Positions 1 to 9,307 of a DNA stretch of 28,993 nt are shown here, piece by piece. Below the pieces are notes generated by a model, which was not told where the DNA came from, searched no databases, and saw only the letters and a list, made by a program, of their open reading frames with translations. This DNA is from Chara braunii (taxonomy: Eukaryota; Streptophyta; Charophyceae; Charales; Characeae). The translations under genes and the position numbers were made by a program. Positions within the stretch are counted from its first letter, which is position 1, and each line of letters begins with the position of its first letter. The stretch covers positions 495,509-524,501 of the forward strand of contig BFEA01000435.1 in NCBI GenBank assembly GCA_003427395.1, given 5' to 3'.

Positions 1-13
1 GAGAGAGCGAGAG

Positions 14-76
<63 letters not shown>
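1..76. repeat. (GA)n microsatellite abutting the left terminus
   Basis: An almost pure GA tract with two GC interruptions near its start. It runs directly into ACT and then the terminal CTAGTTGAAC. A mirror-image CT tract lies outside the right terminus, so the inverted symmetry continues past the 22-bp ends into the microsatellites. Confidence 0.95.
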
Positions 77-239
77 CTAGTTGAACAGCGAGTCAATTTG
101 CAGTCATCGATTTTGATGTCAGGTCGTGATCTGTTTGGTGACTGACCACCTTTAAGAAGTGGCAGACCACCTTCAAGAAGTGTCAACCTTTACGAAGTGC
201 CAAATAGTCGGCGGTCAGAGGACTCTAGTGCTAAAAGCA

Positions 240-1340
240 TTCTTAGGGGACCTTGCGGTCGTGTTCAGAACATATTGGCGTAGCACTAGATGTTCACTAA
301 GCAGTTCTGGATGTCAGTTATATCGACACATCATAAAATGCCTTACAAGCAAGCAGCGGCTGCTTGCAGGACCTTCTACCCGGTACGGATCTTTGAGAGC
401 AGAGTTTCGCACTCCATCATGAGATCCACATCGGATAAGTGGACCTGCCATCCTACCGCTGTTAGCTGTAGTCATTTTGAGGGAGTCGATGAGGTGAGGA
501 CCCGACAAAGAAAACTCTTAGGGGACTTTGCTGCTGTGTTTTTGGAACTTATTGGTGTAGAACTAGATGCTCACTAAGTAGTTCTGGATGTCGGTTATAT
601 CGACAAACCATAAGATGCCTTACAAGCAAGCAGCTGCTGCTTGCAGGACCTTCTACCTGGTGTGGATCTTTGAGAGCAAAGTTTCGCACTCCACCGTGAG
701 ATCCACATCGGATAAGCGGACCTGCCATCCTACCGCTGTCAGCTGTAGTCATCTTGAGGGAGTCGACGAGGTGAGGACCCGACAAAGAACACTGTTAGGG
801 GACTTTGCTGCCGTGTTTGGAACATATTGGCGTAGCACTAGATGCTCACTAAGCAGTTCTGAATGTCGGTCATATCGACACATCATAAGATGCCTTACAA
901 GCAAGCAGTGGATGCTTGCAGGAGCTTCTACCCGGTGTGGATTTTTGAGAGCAGAGTCTCATACTCCACAGTGAGATCCACATCGGATAGGCGGACCTGT
1001 CATCCTACCGCTGTTGGCTGTAGTCATCATGAGAGTTGATAAGGTGAGAACCCGGCAAAGAACACTCTTAGGGGACTGTGTTCTTTGCTGCCGTGTTTGG
1101 AACTTATTGCCGTAGCACTAGATGCTCACCAAACAGTTCTGGATGTCGGTTATATCGACACATCATATGATGCCTTACAAACAAACTGTGGTCGGATCCC
1201 GTCCCCCATCCCCGACGCGGATCTATGAGAACAGATTTTACGCAATACACCGTTAGATCCACATCGTAGAGGCGGAGCGGTCCTCCTACCGCTGTTCAGA
1301 GTAGTCATCATGCGGGAGTCGACATCGCAAGAACCCGACG
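240..1340. repeat. Tandem array, ~275-bp unit, about four copies, inside left terminal repeat
   Basis: The marker TTAGGGGAC starts at 243, 518, 795 and 1068, giving periods of 275, 277 and 273 bp. Each unit contains the landmarks TAGCACTAGATG, TGCCTTACAA, GATCCACATCG and CATCCTACCGCTGTT. The fourth unit is more diverged (after about 1080 it gains a short duplicated GGGGACTGTGTTCTTTGCTGCC stretch, here split by the marker) and merges with the module at 1340. Frames of about 60-130 codons recur in each unit only because the period is close to a multiple of three. Confidence 0.92.
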
Positions 1341-1360
1341 ATGTTCGAACTGGGACGTGC

Positions 1361-1510
1361 TCTTGTTTCGTGATGTGCAAGTGCTTACCCCCCGGACCGG
1401 CGGTGCGTTCAATCCCCTCCTCGACGTGAAGCAAAGTGTGAGGAAATTGCTCAGGGCTCACACCAGAAGTGCGATTGAACTCGCACTTTGATGGAGAAGC
1501 AGTTGCACAG
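1361..1510 (-). repeat. Palindrome-bearing module (terminal-repeat type)
   Basis: Minus strand reads CTTCTCCATCAAAGTGCGAG, then the palindrome partner and TGTGAGCCCTGAGCAAT. The same module occurs at 23212-23350, 25440-25610 and 28670-28745 on the plus strand. The palindrome at 1467-1488 has perfect 8-bp arms AAGTGCGA / TCGCACTT around TTGAAC. Confidence 0.75.
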
Positions 1511-1915
1511 TCCATCAGCGTGACGATTTAATATGGACATTGGCTTGTCATTTGTATATTCCAAGTTGAAAACGCCATCAAATCTTTCTGTGTAGAAGAT
1601 TCATATTCATTCATACAAGTATCTCTTGTCATCGCAAACATCGACATGAAAACATCTCAAGTCAAATTGCAAAGCACACATAGACATCGGAAACATCGAG
1701 GTGAAAACATCTCAAGTTGCCTAATGTTTTTCCAAAGGTGAGGTCTCACAGCACACGAACAGTTTCCAGAAACCATTCAATGCAAAAAATTCATTCAATG
1801 GCAAATTGCAAAACACACAGAGATGTTTCAAAAAATCATTGAACGCAAAATATCATACATCCCACATTGCAAAGTGCACGGAGGCTTTCCAAAAATCACA
1901 AAGCACATGGAGCCA

Positions 1916-3000
1916 AAGTGCGAATATGTTCGCATTTCTCATATGGAAAAAACAGTTCAATCACAAATGTACGGCATCCAAAGTACGAATACGTTTGCAT
2001 TTCTCATACGGAAACAACATTCAGCATTCCGTCAAGAGCATGAGATGTATTCCGGGGATAACAAAATTGGTAATCATTTAGTGCACCGCTGAATCCTTAA
2101 AACAACTTCAAGCATGCATACATTCTGGCGACAATTGGTTTCCGAATGGAAAACAAGTTCGCAACTGCCATAAGGAACTAACACACAGCATTCAATGGAG
2201 ACAAGCAGAGCGGGTGAACCGTAAAACGGGGTGGCACACGCAGAACAAGGGCGAGCCAAAACATATGAAAGCTGGGTGGTCGGGGGTGGGGCGGGGGAGA
2301 GGGGCTTTCACACCACAAAGTCTCGCGAACGAAAGAGATAAGCACGAAACAATTTGGCGACCAAGAATAAATCGTCGATATCTTTCACTAAGAGCATGAG
2401 TGCAAAATGTTTACAAGAGGATGAAGACGTCCCATGAGTAACAGAGCAGCACAACCTCGAAACGAACAAACGCAGCACGACGTGACAAACGCAGCACGGT
2501 GTTGCCGCGGTTTGAAAGTCAGGATATTCACATCCCATATCTAAGCGTCTGCTGAAAAGACACTGCATCACGTGGCTGAGATATTTACATCGGCATCTAA
2601 GATTGTACTTCACGTAAGAGTCCGCAGCAACCCTCTAGCTGATGTTGCGCAGCAAGCAATGAGAACAACCCGAAAACAAACAAAGGCAGCATGGCGCTGC
2701 CGAAAGGCGTACGAGTAAAGATGACAGGTTCCTCGAAATGAAGAACCCTTAAAAAATTGCTACAGCACGAGGCTGGGATATTCACATCGACACTTAAGCG
2801 TTTACTTGACCAAAACATCCACTGCAATTTGGTATCTCATCAAAACAACAGCACAGTTTGAACCGGCCGACTGGTAGATTAAGTGGGAATAGATTCGCAC
2901 TTCTGCTTATGGCATTTCGAAAAAAAAACTACGCGTATTTTAACAACAGTGACATCATTCAGCGCCTTGGAGTATGTCCACCGCAATCCTCAGCCGGATG
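1916..3000. other. Gene-poor stretch with degenerate ~60-bp repeats
   Basis: No frame here is convincing. At 2515-2550, 2575-2600 and 2770-2800 a phrase like GATATTCACATC followed by AAGCGT recurs, each associated with GCAGCACGA/GCAGCATGG stretches, so this is an old tandem or dispersed repeat. A small palindrome-like stretch GGGAATAGATTCGCACTTCT lies at about 2884-2903. Confidence 0.55.
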
Positions 3001-3770
3001 TTTGGAATGTCGCTTTGGGCTATCAGAAATGGTATCGGACAGCCGCGTGCAAGAAATTAAGCGAAGGGGAGCATGAAAACACCGCAGCTCGACCCGTCCG
3101 ATTGTTGAGGGACACCACGAACAACCACCTTGGGCTTCTGGAGATCCACTTTCGTTTTTTGACCATAATGACAAACTGCTTCGTCACGGAGGTATTGTGT
3201 GAAGTTCGCAATCACATCGGAAGAAAAAACGTCATTGTCTTGTACGAGGGAGTCGTAGTACTCAAGTCGTTGTTCTCGGAGACACAATAGGGTCCAACGC
3301 ACTCCATGTTTATGGACAGGAATCAAGACCACCTCGTACGAGAAAATATCCACATCTTTTGTCCATCTCGCAACCTTATCATGTCGACAGCCGCCACGGA
3401 CGAGCTTGGTATAGAAAAAGGGACTGAAAATGTAAAGAGAGGGACACCCAGGCAACACAGCGTTGGCAAGCAAGGCCAAGTACGACTCCACCACCTCCTC
3501 GGAAAGCCATTCCCCTTGAACAAGAGTTTGAAGACTTTTTCTGCTCAACTGAATTGAACTTACCCCCTTGCGAACCGAGGACACCACCTCGTGGCCGTTG
3601 CTGAAATCTCCGCAGACGTTCCACAACATTCTGAAGTCCGTAGCGCTAAGCTCCTCAGTAGACAATGGAACGCGAAAACATGATGTAGCCCCAGCTGCAC
3701 AAATACTCACGAACAAGTGTGAGGAGTGATCAAAATCACCGGGCGAAATGATTAAGAACCGTCTGCCCTT
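3000..3770 (-). pseudogene. Ulp1/SENP-type SUMO protease domain, catalytic His replaced by Arg, C-terminal helix cut by stop
   Basis: C48 cysteine peptidase domain; active members remove SUMO/ubiquitin-like proteins from lysines. The open part is 3716-3057 (219 codons, TTG start, so no true start). Visible family landmarks are GEWLSEEVV near residue 68, PVHKHGVRW, EYYDSL and PQQSDGSSCGVF. The Asp (codon 3254-3252), the oxyanion Gln and the nucleophile Cys (3086-3084) are present. The residue normally His before Trp is Arg, codon CGT at 3299-3297, one transition from CAT. An in-frame TAA at 3059-3057 interrupts the final helix; the frame beyond it (GCPIPF) still resembles the family. A frame change near 3755-3765 joins it to the upstream segment. 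Transposon-borne Ulp1 genes are well known in plants. The domain call is confident; function in this copy is unlikely. Confidence 0.85.
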
Positions 3771-4115
3771 TTCCCAGAAAAGTTGTATCCCCGACTGTTG
3801 AATGTGTCCTTGGCGATGTACTTAGGACACGGGTCTTTCAAGACACCCCGTTTGTCATCGTCATCAGACCCATCAGACAAAGCAGTAACGCTTTCAATAG
3901 ACAAAACCAAATGTTTCCACAAACCTTCCCCCTTATCATTCCACAAGCCTTCAGAACCCTGACAGCTCTCTGAGAAAGGCGAGGCATCTGGACCGTTTTA
4001 AACAACCCTAGACTTGATGACTTCTTCGGTAAAGCGGCCAATGACCTCCCTGAAAGACATTTCTCGCTCACGGCTTTTACAGGCTTCATGGGCAGGGACA
4101 TTGACAACCTCACAC
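3752..4115 (-). pseudogene. Linker segment upstream of the protease domain
   Basis: Exon-like frame beginning after a candidate acceptor (minus-strand TTCTATGTTCTACAG ending at 4116). It reads CEVVNVPAHEACKSRERE, then REVIGRFTEEVIKSR, an in-frame TAA at 4000-3998, then SIESVTALSDGSDDDDKRG and PKYIAKDTFNSRGYNFSGKR before a second stop at about 3752. The mixed charge and the Asp run suggest a flexible linker leading into the Ulp1 domain. A one-base shift near 3760 would connect it to the protease frame. No family recognised. Confidence 0.5.
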
Positions 4116-4258
4116 CTGTAGAACATAGAAAACAACCCACAGCCCACAAACTTTTTTTTAACAAGTGGTAATAGGTACATTAGCCCATGACATCAATTTG
4201 GACGAACACAAAGTGGGCTAGTGACAGATATGCGAGTGATCCTATTCACAAATCTTAC
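4116..4258 (-). other. Candidate spliceosomal intron (~143 nt)
   Basis: On the minus strand a donor CACG|GTAAGA (GT at 4258-4257) falls just before the stop of the acidic linker frame, and a pyrimidine-rich acceptor TTCTATGTTCTACAG ends at 4116. Removing it would exclude the stop TAG near 4242. Phase is not fully resolved: the best downstream frame needs one base different from simple joining, which may be another small lesion. Confidence 0.5.
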
Positions 4259-4877
4259 CGTGCTCGGGAGTCCTTTGAGGGAACTCGCCCTCCTGTCGTG
4301 CCACTGCGCCAACGTCCACAGACGATTCGAGGTTCTCCACCTCGGCCACGGCTGTGTCGCTAACTAGCTCGGTGGCAGCTGAGTCGCTTGGCAAGTCGAT
4401 GACTTCATGAAGCACCATTTCCGGACCGGTACTGAGGACAGATGCTCGATCACCCTGTTCTGCACCGCAACGGGTTGACGGAGAATCATGATCTTTCCAC
4501 TCTGGATCCATCTTGATGCTGACGGCCACCTCACCGCCTTCCACGGAGGATTCGACGTTCTGCATCTCGGCCACGCCTGAGTCGCTAACCAGCTCGGTGG
4601 CAGTCGAGTCGTCAACCAACTCTATGGATTCATGAAGCACCATTCCCCGAGCGGTGCTCAGGACAGACGCTCGACCACCCTGTTCTTCACCGCAACGGAT
4701 GGGCGAAGAATCACGGTGACCATCTTTCCGTTGTGGATCCATCGGGATACTGACAGTCACCTCACCGCCTTCCACCACAGGTTCTCCGCCTTTCTCATCG
4801 CCATGAACCCGAGCTTCCACCTCGGGTTCTTCTTCGTCTTCATCGTCGCCAAGAACAGGAGCTTGCACGAAGTCCAC
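4259..4877 (-). pseudogene. Acidic linker with a 77-residue tandem duplication
   Basis: Frame rich in Glu, Asp, Ser and Val, starting at GTG, so a continuation rather than a start. Two copies of a 231-bp unit (about 4775-4545 and 4544-4314) each encode VEGGEV.VSI.MDP, then RCG.EQG.RASVLST, MVLHE and ATELVSD. The unit boundary marker CCTCACCGCCTTCCAC (plus strand) recurs at 4760 and 4529. It ends at the candidate donor at 4258. The upstream linker is in a different frame, with the change near 4880. Probably a disordered spacer between the methyltransferase-like and protease parts. Confidence 0.6.
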
Positions 4878-4879
4878 TG

Positions 4880-5533
4880 ACCTCCCTTAACGACACCCTC
4901 TCGTGTCGTAGCCACAACCAAACGACTATGCATAACCTCTTCGGACGTCCCGATCACCAGCGCTCGTGAGTGGAGCCCCTTCACGTCTTCCCGAGCCGGC
5001 CAGGGTCTCCTCTCCTCTCCCCGCTGTAGAGCATGTGTTTCCCCCGGAGCTCCTGCACTCTCGCTGTCAGTGTCCACGAACGCACCCTCCGAAGCATGAC
5101 GTTCACACTCGCTACCCTCGGTCTCCAACACTTTGCGAGAATGCCAGCGTTGAGTCTCCTCTTCCCGATGAACAGCACGCGTTCCCGGAGATCGCTCGTC
5201 TTCCCCAGGAGTAGGACGTTCGTACTCGACACCCCCAATCTCCAACACTCCTGCAGTGGGCCCCTCCAGCACGTCTCGAGACCGCCAGTCTCGAGTCTCA
5301 ACACATGAGACCGGAGACGAGCAGGGTAACCTTGTGTCCAACTGAAGATGCGGGGGGCAGGACGTCACATTTTCTTGGCCCCGCAGGAATGTTGCGTGAG
5401 GAGCACTTATGGCGGAGGGCGACGTCAGCAAATCCGAATGTATTCGGAGTTTGTGGCGGTCGCTCGAGCCGAAGGAGAAGCGAAGGTCGCACCCTCGCTC
5501 CTTCGCAATGCAGGCATCCCGCCCTCTAGGCAA
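4880..5533 (-). pseudogene. Ser/Glu/Arg-rich linker with degenerate ~45-residue repeats
   Basis: Open frame from 5533 to about 4880; beyond that the acidic frame is the better reading. Three imperfect repeats can be seen: ETRDWRSRDVLEG..., EETQRWHSRKVLE... and EERRPWPAREDVKG..., each followed by an ECERH / EYERP-like or equivalent stretch. The composition is that of a disordered region. No domain recognised. It lies between the repetitive Gly/Arg segment and the acidic duplication in the same minus-strand gene. Confidence 0.4.
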
Positions 5534-5640
5534 AACGAAGACGCGTCCTCTTTCAGGAGCAAGGTGTTGAGCATAGGAGACCTCTGCTGCGCACGACGGG
5601 ATGGACTCTCCTCGGCAACGGGAAACAAAGTCCTCGCAGA

Positions 5641-5664
5641 CAAGTGCGAATCTACTCGCACTTG
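5641..5664. repeat. Best-preserved palindrome copy (9-bp arms)
   Basis: Arms CAAGTGCGA and TCGCACTTG are perfect reverse complements around ATCTAC. It lies in a stretch (5540-5750) of the minus-strand gene that has no good frame, possibly an intron. Confidence 0.9.
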
Positions 5665-5763
5665 ATCAGACCTCAGGGTGGCCTCGTCTCGCATATCGGA
5701 ATCTCGACTCCCTACGCAGTGAGGGTCTGTTTCCATATACTGGGGACTCCCGGACGTTCTACG

Positions 5764-5858
5764 CTTCCCGCCCGACCCCTTCCCGCCCGACCCCTTCCCG
5801 CCCGACCCCTTTCCGCCTGAGTCCTTTCCGCCTGACCCCTTTCCGTCGGACGCCTTCT
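5764..5858 (-). repeat. 15-bp minisatellite encoding a GREGV/RRKGV repeat
   Basis: About six copies of CCCGACCCCTTTCCG (plus strand) with a 15-bp period. On the minus strand they read as five-residue repeats GREGV, later RRKGV. Because the period is a multiple of three, the frame is kept in every reading. The methyltransferase-like frame stops at 5861-5859, at the edge of this array. Confidence 0.85.
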
Positions 5859-7062
5859 CTACCGACGATGTCTCGCCGTCCCCTTTCGGGCAAATTGTGA
5901 GTCGTCTCCTCTGCCGCCTCCGCCGTCTCCTTCGTCTCCTCCTCCACCCCCTCCCGGATGCTGACCGCCCAACGGAGGTTGCGGCATGCGCCAGTCAATG
6001 CCACGAGACGGTGCCATTTTGAGTGTGTAGAAAGGCGCTCGAAACTCCAACATGTTGCTGGCATACAACTCATTTAGTTTTTGTTCTACGTACGCACCGA
6101 CGTCCGGATCGTTCCTCCCGGGGTTCATGAGACTCAAATGCTCCACCAGAGCAGTTCTCGCCGTTCTCTTAAATGCACCCGCTCCCAGTCTCTTCAGTCC
6201 ACTCCACTTGCCATCCGCCTCCTTCATTGCCATGACCCACACTCCATTCCTCACAGCAGGTTGGAATATCCTCGGGTGCCAGACAACGTTGTGTCCCCAA
6301 ACATCCTCCAACGTGAACCGGTGATGCTTGCCGAAGAAGTAGAGTCTGTCATTCTGCCAGGTATCATGGTCCTCAGGGAGCCTGTCACAAGGTTCGTGAT
6401 CATAGTCTCTGTCTTCCTCCCCGTCATCAGACGATTGGAAGTCGACTGGTTCGCCCCGAAACACATGCTTCAAACCGGCAGGGGACGTGCTATATCTCCG
6501 AGGGCCACCTTCCTCTTCATCACCAACCTGTCCAACCACCCGAGGAAGTGGCATGGACTCGGAATCGAAGGTTTCGGAGTCGCTCAGCTCCTCCATGTCT
6601 TCAGCGTCGAAATGGTCCTCCTCGTCAAACTGTAACTTGTAGTTTTCGAGAGTGAGCGGTTCGGCCAGCGTGAAGTAAACGTGCTCCAGCCTTCTCAGGA
6701 AATGCGAGACAGACTCCCTAGGTGCACCGTGGTACCCAATGAGCACACCGAACACCAGGTTTCTCCGTCGACTGTATTCGAGGTCGGTCGGACCAGGCGG
6801 TCCGGGTCGGAAAAGGAAGTCCCAAACGTCCGTCCTTTTGTTCCCCGACAATTTCCAATACATGTCACGTTTGGGATCCCGGTTTTGTTCGCCGGTGGTG
6901 TGGACAAACTCGCAAGCATTGCGAGTGTCTGCAACGCGTGTCTTCACGAACTCGTGAAGGTAATCGATCATCTTCAATTCCTTCTCCAATGCGACGACGT
7001 TCCGACCGGTGCGGAAGAATTCCCACACGACAGATGCATGCGCCTTCCCAAAGAAAAAAACA
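5859..7062 (-). pseudogene. Methyltransferase-like C-terminal part plus unknown acidic and conserved region
   Basis: This 390-codon frame (limit 7028 is GTG) continues the methyltransferase-like fold from the preceding segment. Its frame opens upstream with GQTVFFFGKAHASVVWEF, then GRNVVALEKELKM, which has the shape of motif I of beta-class DNA methyltransferases (usually DPF.GSGTT ... GR...GIE). The FFFGKAHA stretch lacks the usual Gly/Ser pattern. Next come MYWKLSGNKRTDVWDFLFRP, an acidic stretch (ELSDSETFDSES), LYFFGKHHRFTLEDVWGHN, WVMAMKEADGKWSGLKRLG and a Gly-rich tail (about residues 360-380). A one-base frame change between 7060 and 7090, next to short homopolymers, separates it from the upstream frame. 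The fold assignment is an inference; the tail is unrecognised. Confidence 0.5.
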
Positions 7063-7798
7063 GTTTGCCCAACTTTGCAAAAGTTTTCGAGTAGACCAAT
7101 AGACGGGACGGGTTCCGGTCAATCTCCCCGTAAGCAGGTCCTTGAGAACTTGTCACGCTGCCGTCCTCCCACGTGCTACGAGAGAACCTTTCCTCTTCCG
7201 CCACGTCGAAACACGCCATAGCCTGTCCTGATGGGTCCAACGAACACACTGCTTTCGAGCGGGCCGCCACCGTGTGTTTGGTAGGACTTGGACCATGAGC
7301 ACGGGAAGCCTTTGTCGGGCTACTGGCCGGGTAGACTGCGAATGTGTTGTCTTCCAGCTTTTCGCCATTAAAAATCACGTACAGGCGGTCACACTCCTCA
7401 ACCAACATATTGCCTTCCCGGACAGTGGCCTGCTTTTGTGCATTGCGCACCCACTTCCCTGTCCTGACGTGATGGACGCTAAGCGTGGCCATGCCTTTCA
7501 AGAAACTGAGCTCCCAACGAGAGGGGAAAAAGACCACAAGTGCCCAGTGCGTTGGCGAAAGTGTTTGGAGAACGCCTTGCAAGTTCGCGAAATCGTCTTC
7601 TTGCCAGTCTGTGAGGAGTGTGGGGTCACACAAATCGAGGACGTACAGGTTGCACACGTAATGTCGCACAACCTCACGTATCGCAATGGCTTGACTGTGA
7701 GCTTGGGAAGGCGGGAAAGCGAAAGGAATAAGGCTGGTCACCCGGTTGAGGTCGGGCCATTTGATGTGCCTCACATCCCCGCTGACCCTGATCGTGTC
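7062..7798 (-). pseudogene. Beta-class DNA methyltransferase-like region, degenerate motif IV
   Basis: In the same frame as the upstream segment, separated only by TGA 7801-7799. It reads GDVRHIKWPDLNRV, a run VCNLYVLDLCDPTLLTDW, then DDFANLQGVLQTLSPTHW and ALVVFFPSRWEL, CDRLYVIFNGEK, and later IDRNPSRLLVYSKTFAKLG. The order (acidic DP motif, a strand after a long helix, a W.R strand, a late NP followed by motif-I-like sequence) is the circular order of beta-class N4/N6 methyltransferases, where motif IV DPPY precedes motif I. Here DPPY is DPTL (Asp codon 7627-7625), so catalysis is doubtful. The fold is inferred from motif order, not from a search. Bacterial and phage proteins often fuse ParB-like and methyltransferase domains, which supports the reading. 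Confidence 0.45.
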
Positions 7799-8428
7799 TC
7801 AAACTTCTTCTTCCGCCCGTCGCAAGATGGAACGGACAGACTTTTCGAAAGATTTAGGGAACCTGTCATCATCGTACAATCTCTTCACGTCGTCGATGGA
7901 CTCCTTCTCGTGCGGAAGAGTACATTTGCAAGTGTTCACATACTCCACCACGCCCTGGAAATGCTTTCGCATTTCGACCCACACCTGTTTCGTGAGGCCC
8001 TGCGACCCGAACTCCTCCTCAAGCTTCCCCTCGGTCCGAAAAAAAGGGCTCTCGTGGCGCCAAACACGTTCGTCCTCCTCTGTTTCAAGGAACAAGATGA
8101 AGTGGAACATACGGAGCATCACACGGTCCACTTTCCTCGTCGTGACCATGTCTTTAATTCCAGGTTTATGCAGCCGCTTCAGATGGCCGCCCGCGGATTG
8201 CGTGAACACTCCCCTTAGGGCGAGAATGTCGTTAAGGATCGAGAGTTTCTCGACATCGGTCATATCGACGAGACACTGCCAACAGAACATGTCTGGCTCC
8301 TTCATGACCACGAAAAATTTGTCGTCCGCTTGCGTTTGCTTTTTGGTCGGAGGCAGCGGGACCCGGACCAGCCACCCCACCTTCGTATCACTAGCCGCCC
8401 CTTTCGAGCCCATTTCCGGAATTGCTTA
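7799..8428 (-). pseudogene. Conserved-looking middle domain between ParB-like and methyltransferase-like parts
   Basis: A 204-codon open segment bounded by in-frame TAA 8428-8426 and TGA 7801-7799. It contains WLVRVPLPPTKKQ, DMFCWQCLVDMTDVEKLSIL, RMFHFILFLETEEDERVW, GLTKQVWVEMRKHFQGVVEY and a CKC pair. It is well ordered in composition (alternating hydrophobic and charged residues), unlike the linkers. I recall similar strings, including MFCW, in hypothetical proteins of charophyte algae but cannot name a family. The flanking stops do not disturb the frame. Confidence 0.5.
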
Positions 8429-9307
8429 CAGAACCGGAGATTTGTCTAGCATGTATTTGCCCGGCCTCAACAATGGCGTCTTGCCGTCGCCGCCCAACAA
8501 CTTCCCCGCCGCCCATTTCACGTAGAACTCCATGGCTTTGCGGAAAACGTCATCACCGACCGTCACGAGCGGCATCCAATGCCTTAATGCATTGCCAACG
8601 GCAGCGACATACTCCCTGTCGGCGAGCGACAAATCTTTTTCTGCCAACGCTTTGTGAGCTTCGTTCAGACTCTTTCCCATCATCAGTTTTTGGAATTCGA
8701 AAAACTTTCGTTTTTCAGCCTCCTTTCCGGAAGGGTTCCCTTGAATGGCCATCGGCCTTCCTTCTTTCTCCCATGCCTCCCGCATGTCCAAAAACGCGGC
8801 CTTCTGCGATCGCTGCTTAGACATCTTGTGTCTCGTGTTCTCGTTGAGACAGACCTGCCTATAGCCCGCGGAATCTCGGTCGGCGAACCACACTACTCTC
8901 GCTGGCCACGAGTGCATCTTCCACAAATTGAATATTGGCTCACCCTCCAACTCCTTCACAACAGCCACGGTGTGTTGTTTGTTAACAGGGTAATAGTAGT
9001 ACTTGTCCTTGTCCTCTGGCTTGAAGACATCTTTGTGAACCCTGTCAGCCATCTCCGGCCTACCCGTCACTGGCTTGTAAATGGGTGCCAGAACCAAAGG
9101 GTTTTTCGTCCCAATTTCCCCCCTTTTCTCGCGGAATTGACTCAGCATCGCAGCCTTGATGTCGTCCACAATTTAACGATTTAGACTGCGGTGGGTGTAA
9201 TATTTTTCCCAAGACGGGATGTCGCAGACCTTCCTGGGGTCGATGAGCAGTTGGACGGGGAGCTCCTTCTCCACGATTTTACCGCCATCGTTCCGCTAGT
9301 ATTCGAG
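8429..9307 (-). pseudogene. ParB-like domain of the multi-domain protein
   Basis: One frame crosses TAG 9298-9296 and TAA 9175-9173 and then runs open from 9169 (GTG, not a start) to TAA 8428-8426. Before the TAA it reads VEKELPVQLLIDPRKVCDIP. Then follow YYYYPVNKQHTVAVVKELEG (about 8990-8958 for the core), WPARVVWFADRDSAGY and QVCLNENTRHKMSKQRSQ. ParB/Srx-fold domains show G.HR..A, then a strand carrying R or V before D, then N at the position of AENL; here NKQHTVA, RVVW...D and NENT match in order and spacing. Known ParB-like domains bind palindromic DNA or cleave it; activity here is unknown. The remainder (residues ~150-247) is helical with KWAAGKLLG near the end. Confidence 0.5.

Larger units (their letters stand above)
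77..1915 (+). repeat. Left inverted terminal repeat
   Basis: Aligns by eye as reverse complement with 22885-24244. Anchors are: 77-98 exact; the block ending in CTAGTGCTAAAAGCATTC near 227-243; the ~275-bp array; the CGTCGGGTTCTTGCGA block near 1328-1345; the palindrome at 1467-1488; and the inner zone 1560-1915 with AATTTGCCATTGAATGA in reverse orientation. Relative to the right arm it carries an extra ~85 bp near 1640-1720, created by an internal direct repeat (ATGTTTTCA...CGATGTTT read on the minus strand), and more array units. Open frames inside it are not convincing as genes. Confidence 0.85.

Noticed and set aside
314-974. Recurring 60-130-codon frames on both strands in the left arm (and at 23376-24093 in the right arm)
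   Set aside because: They repeat with the ~275-bp tandem unit and contain no domain; they arise from repetition of one non-coding unit.
7274-8525. Long plus-strand frames (up to 314 codons) opposite the ParB/methyltransferase-like gene
   Set aside because: Antisense shadows: the minus strand here gives the ordered, motif-bearing protein, the plus strand gives none.
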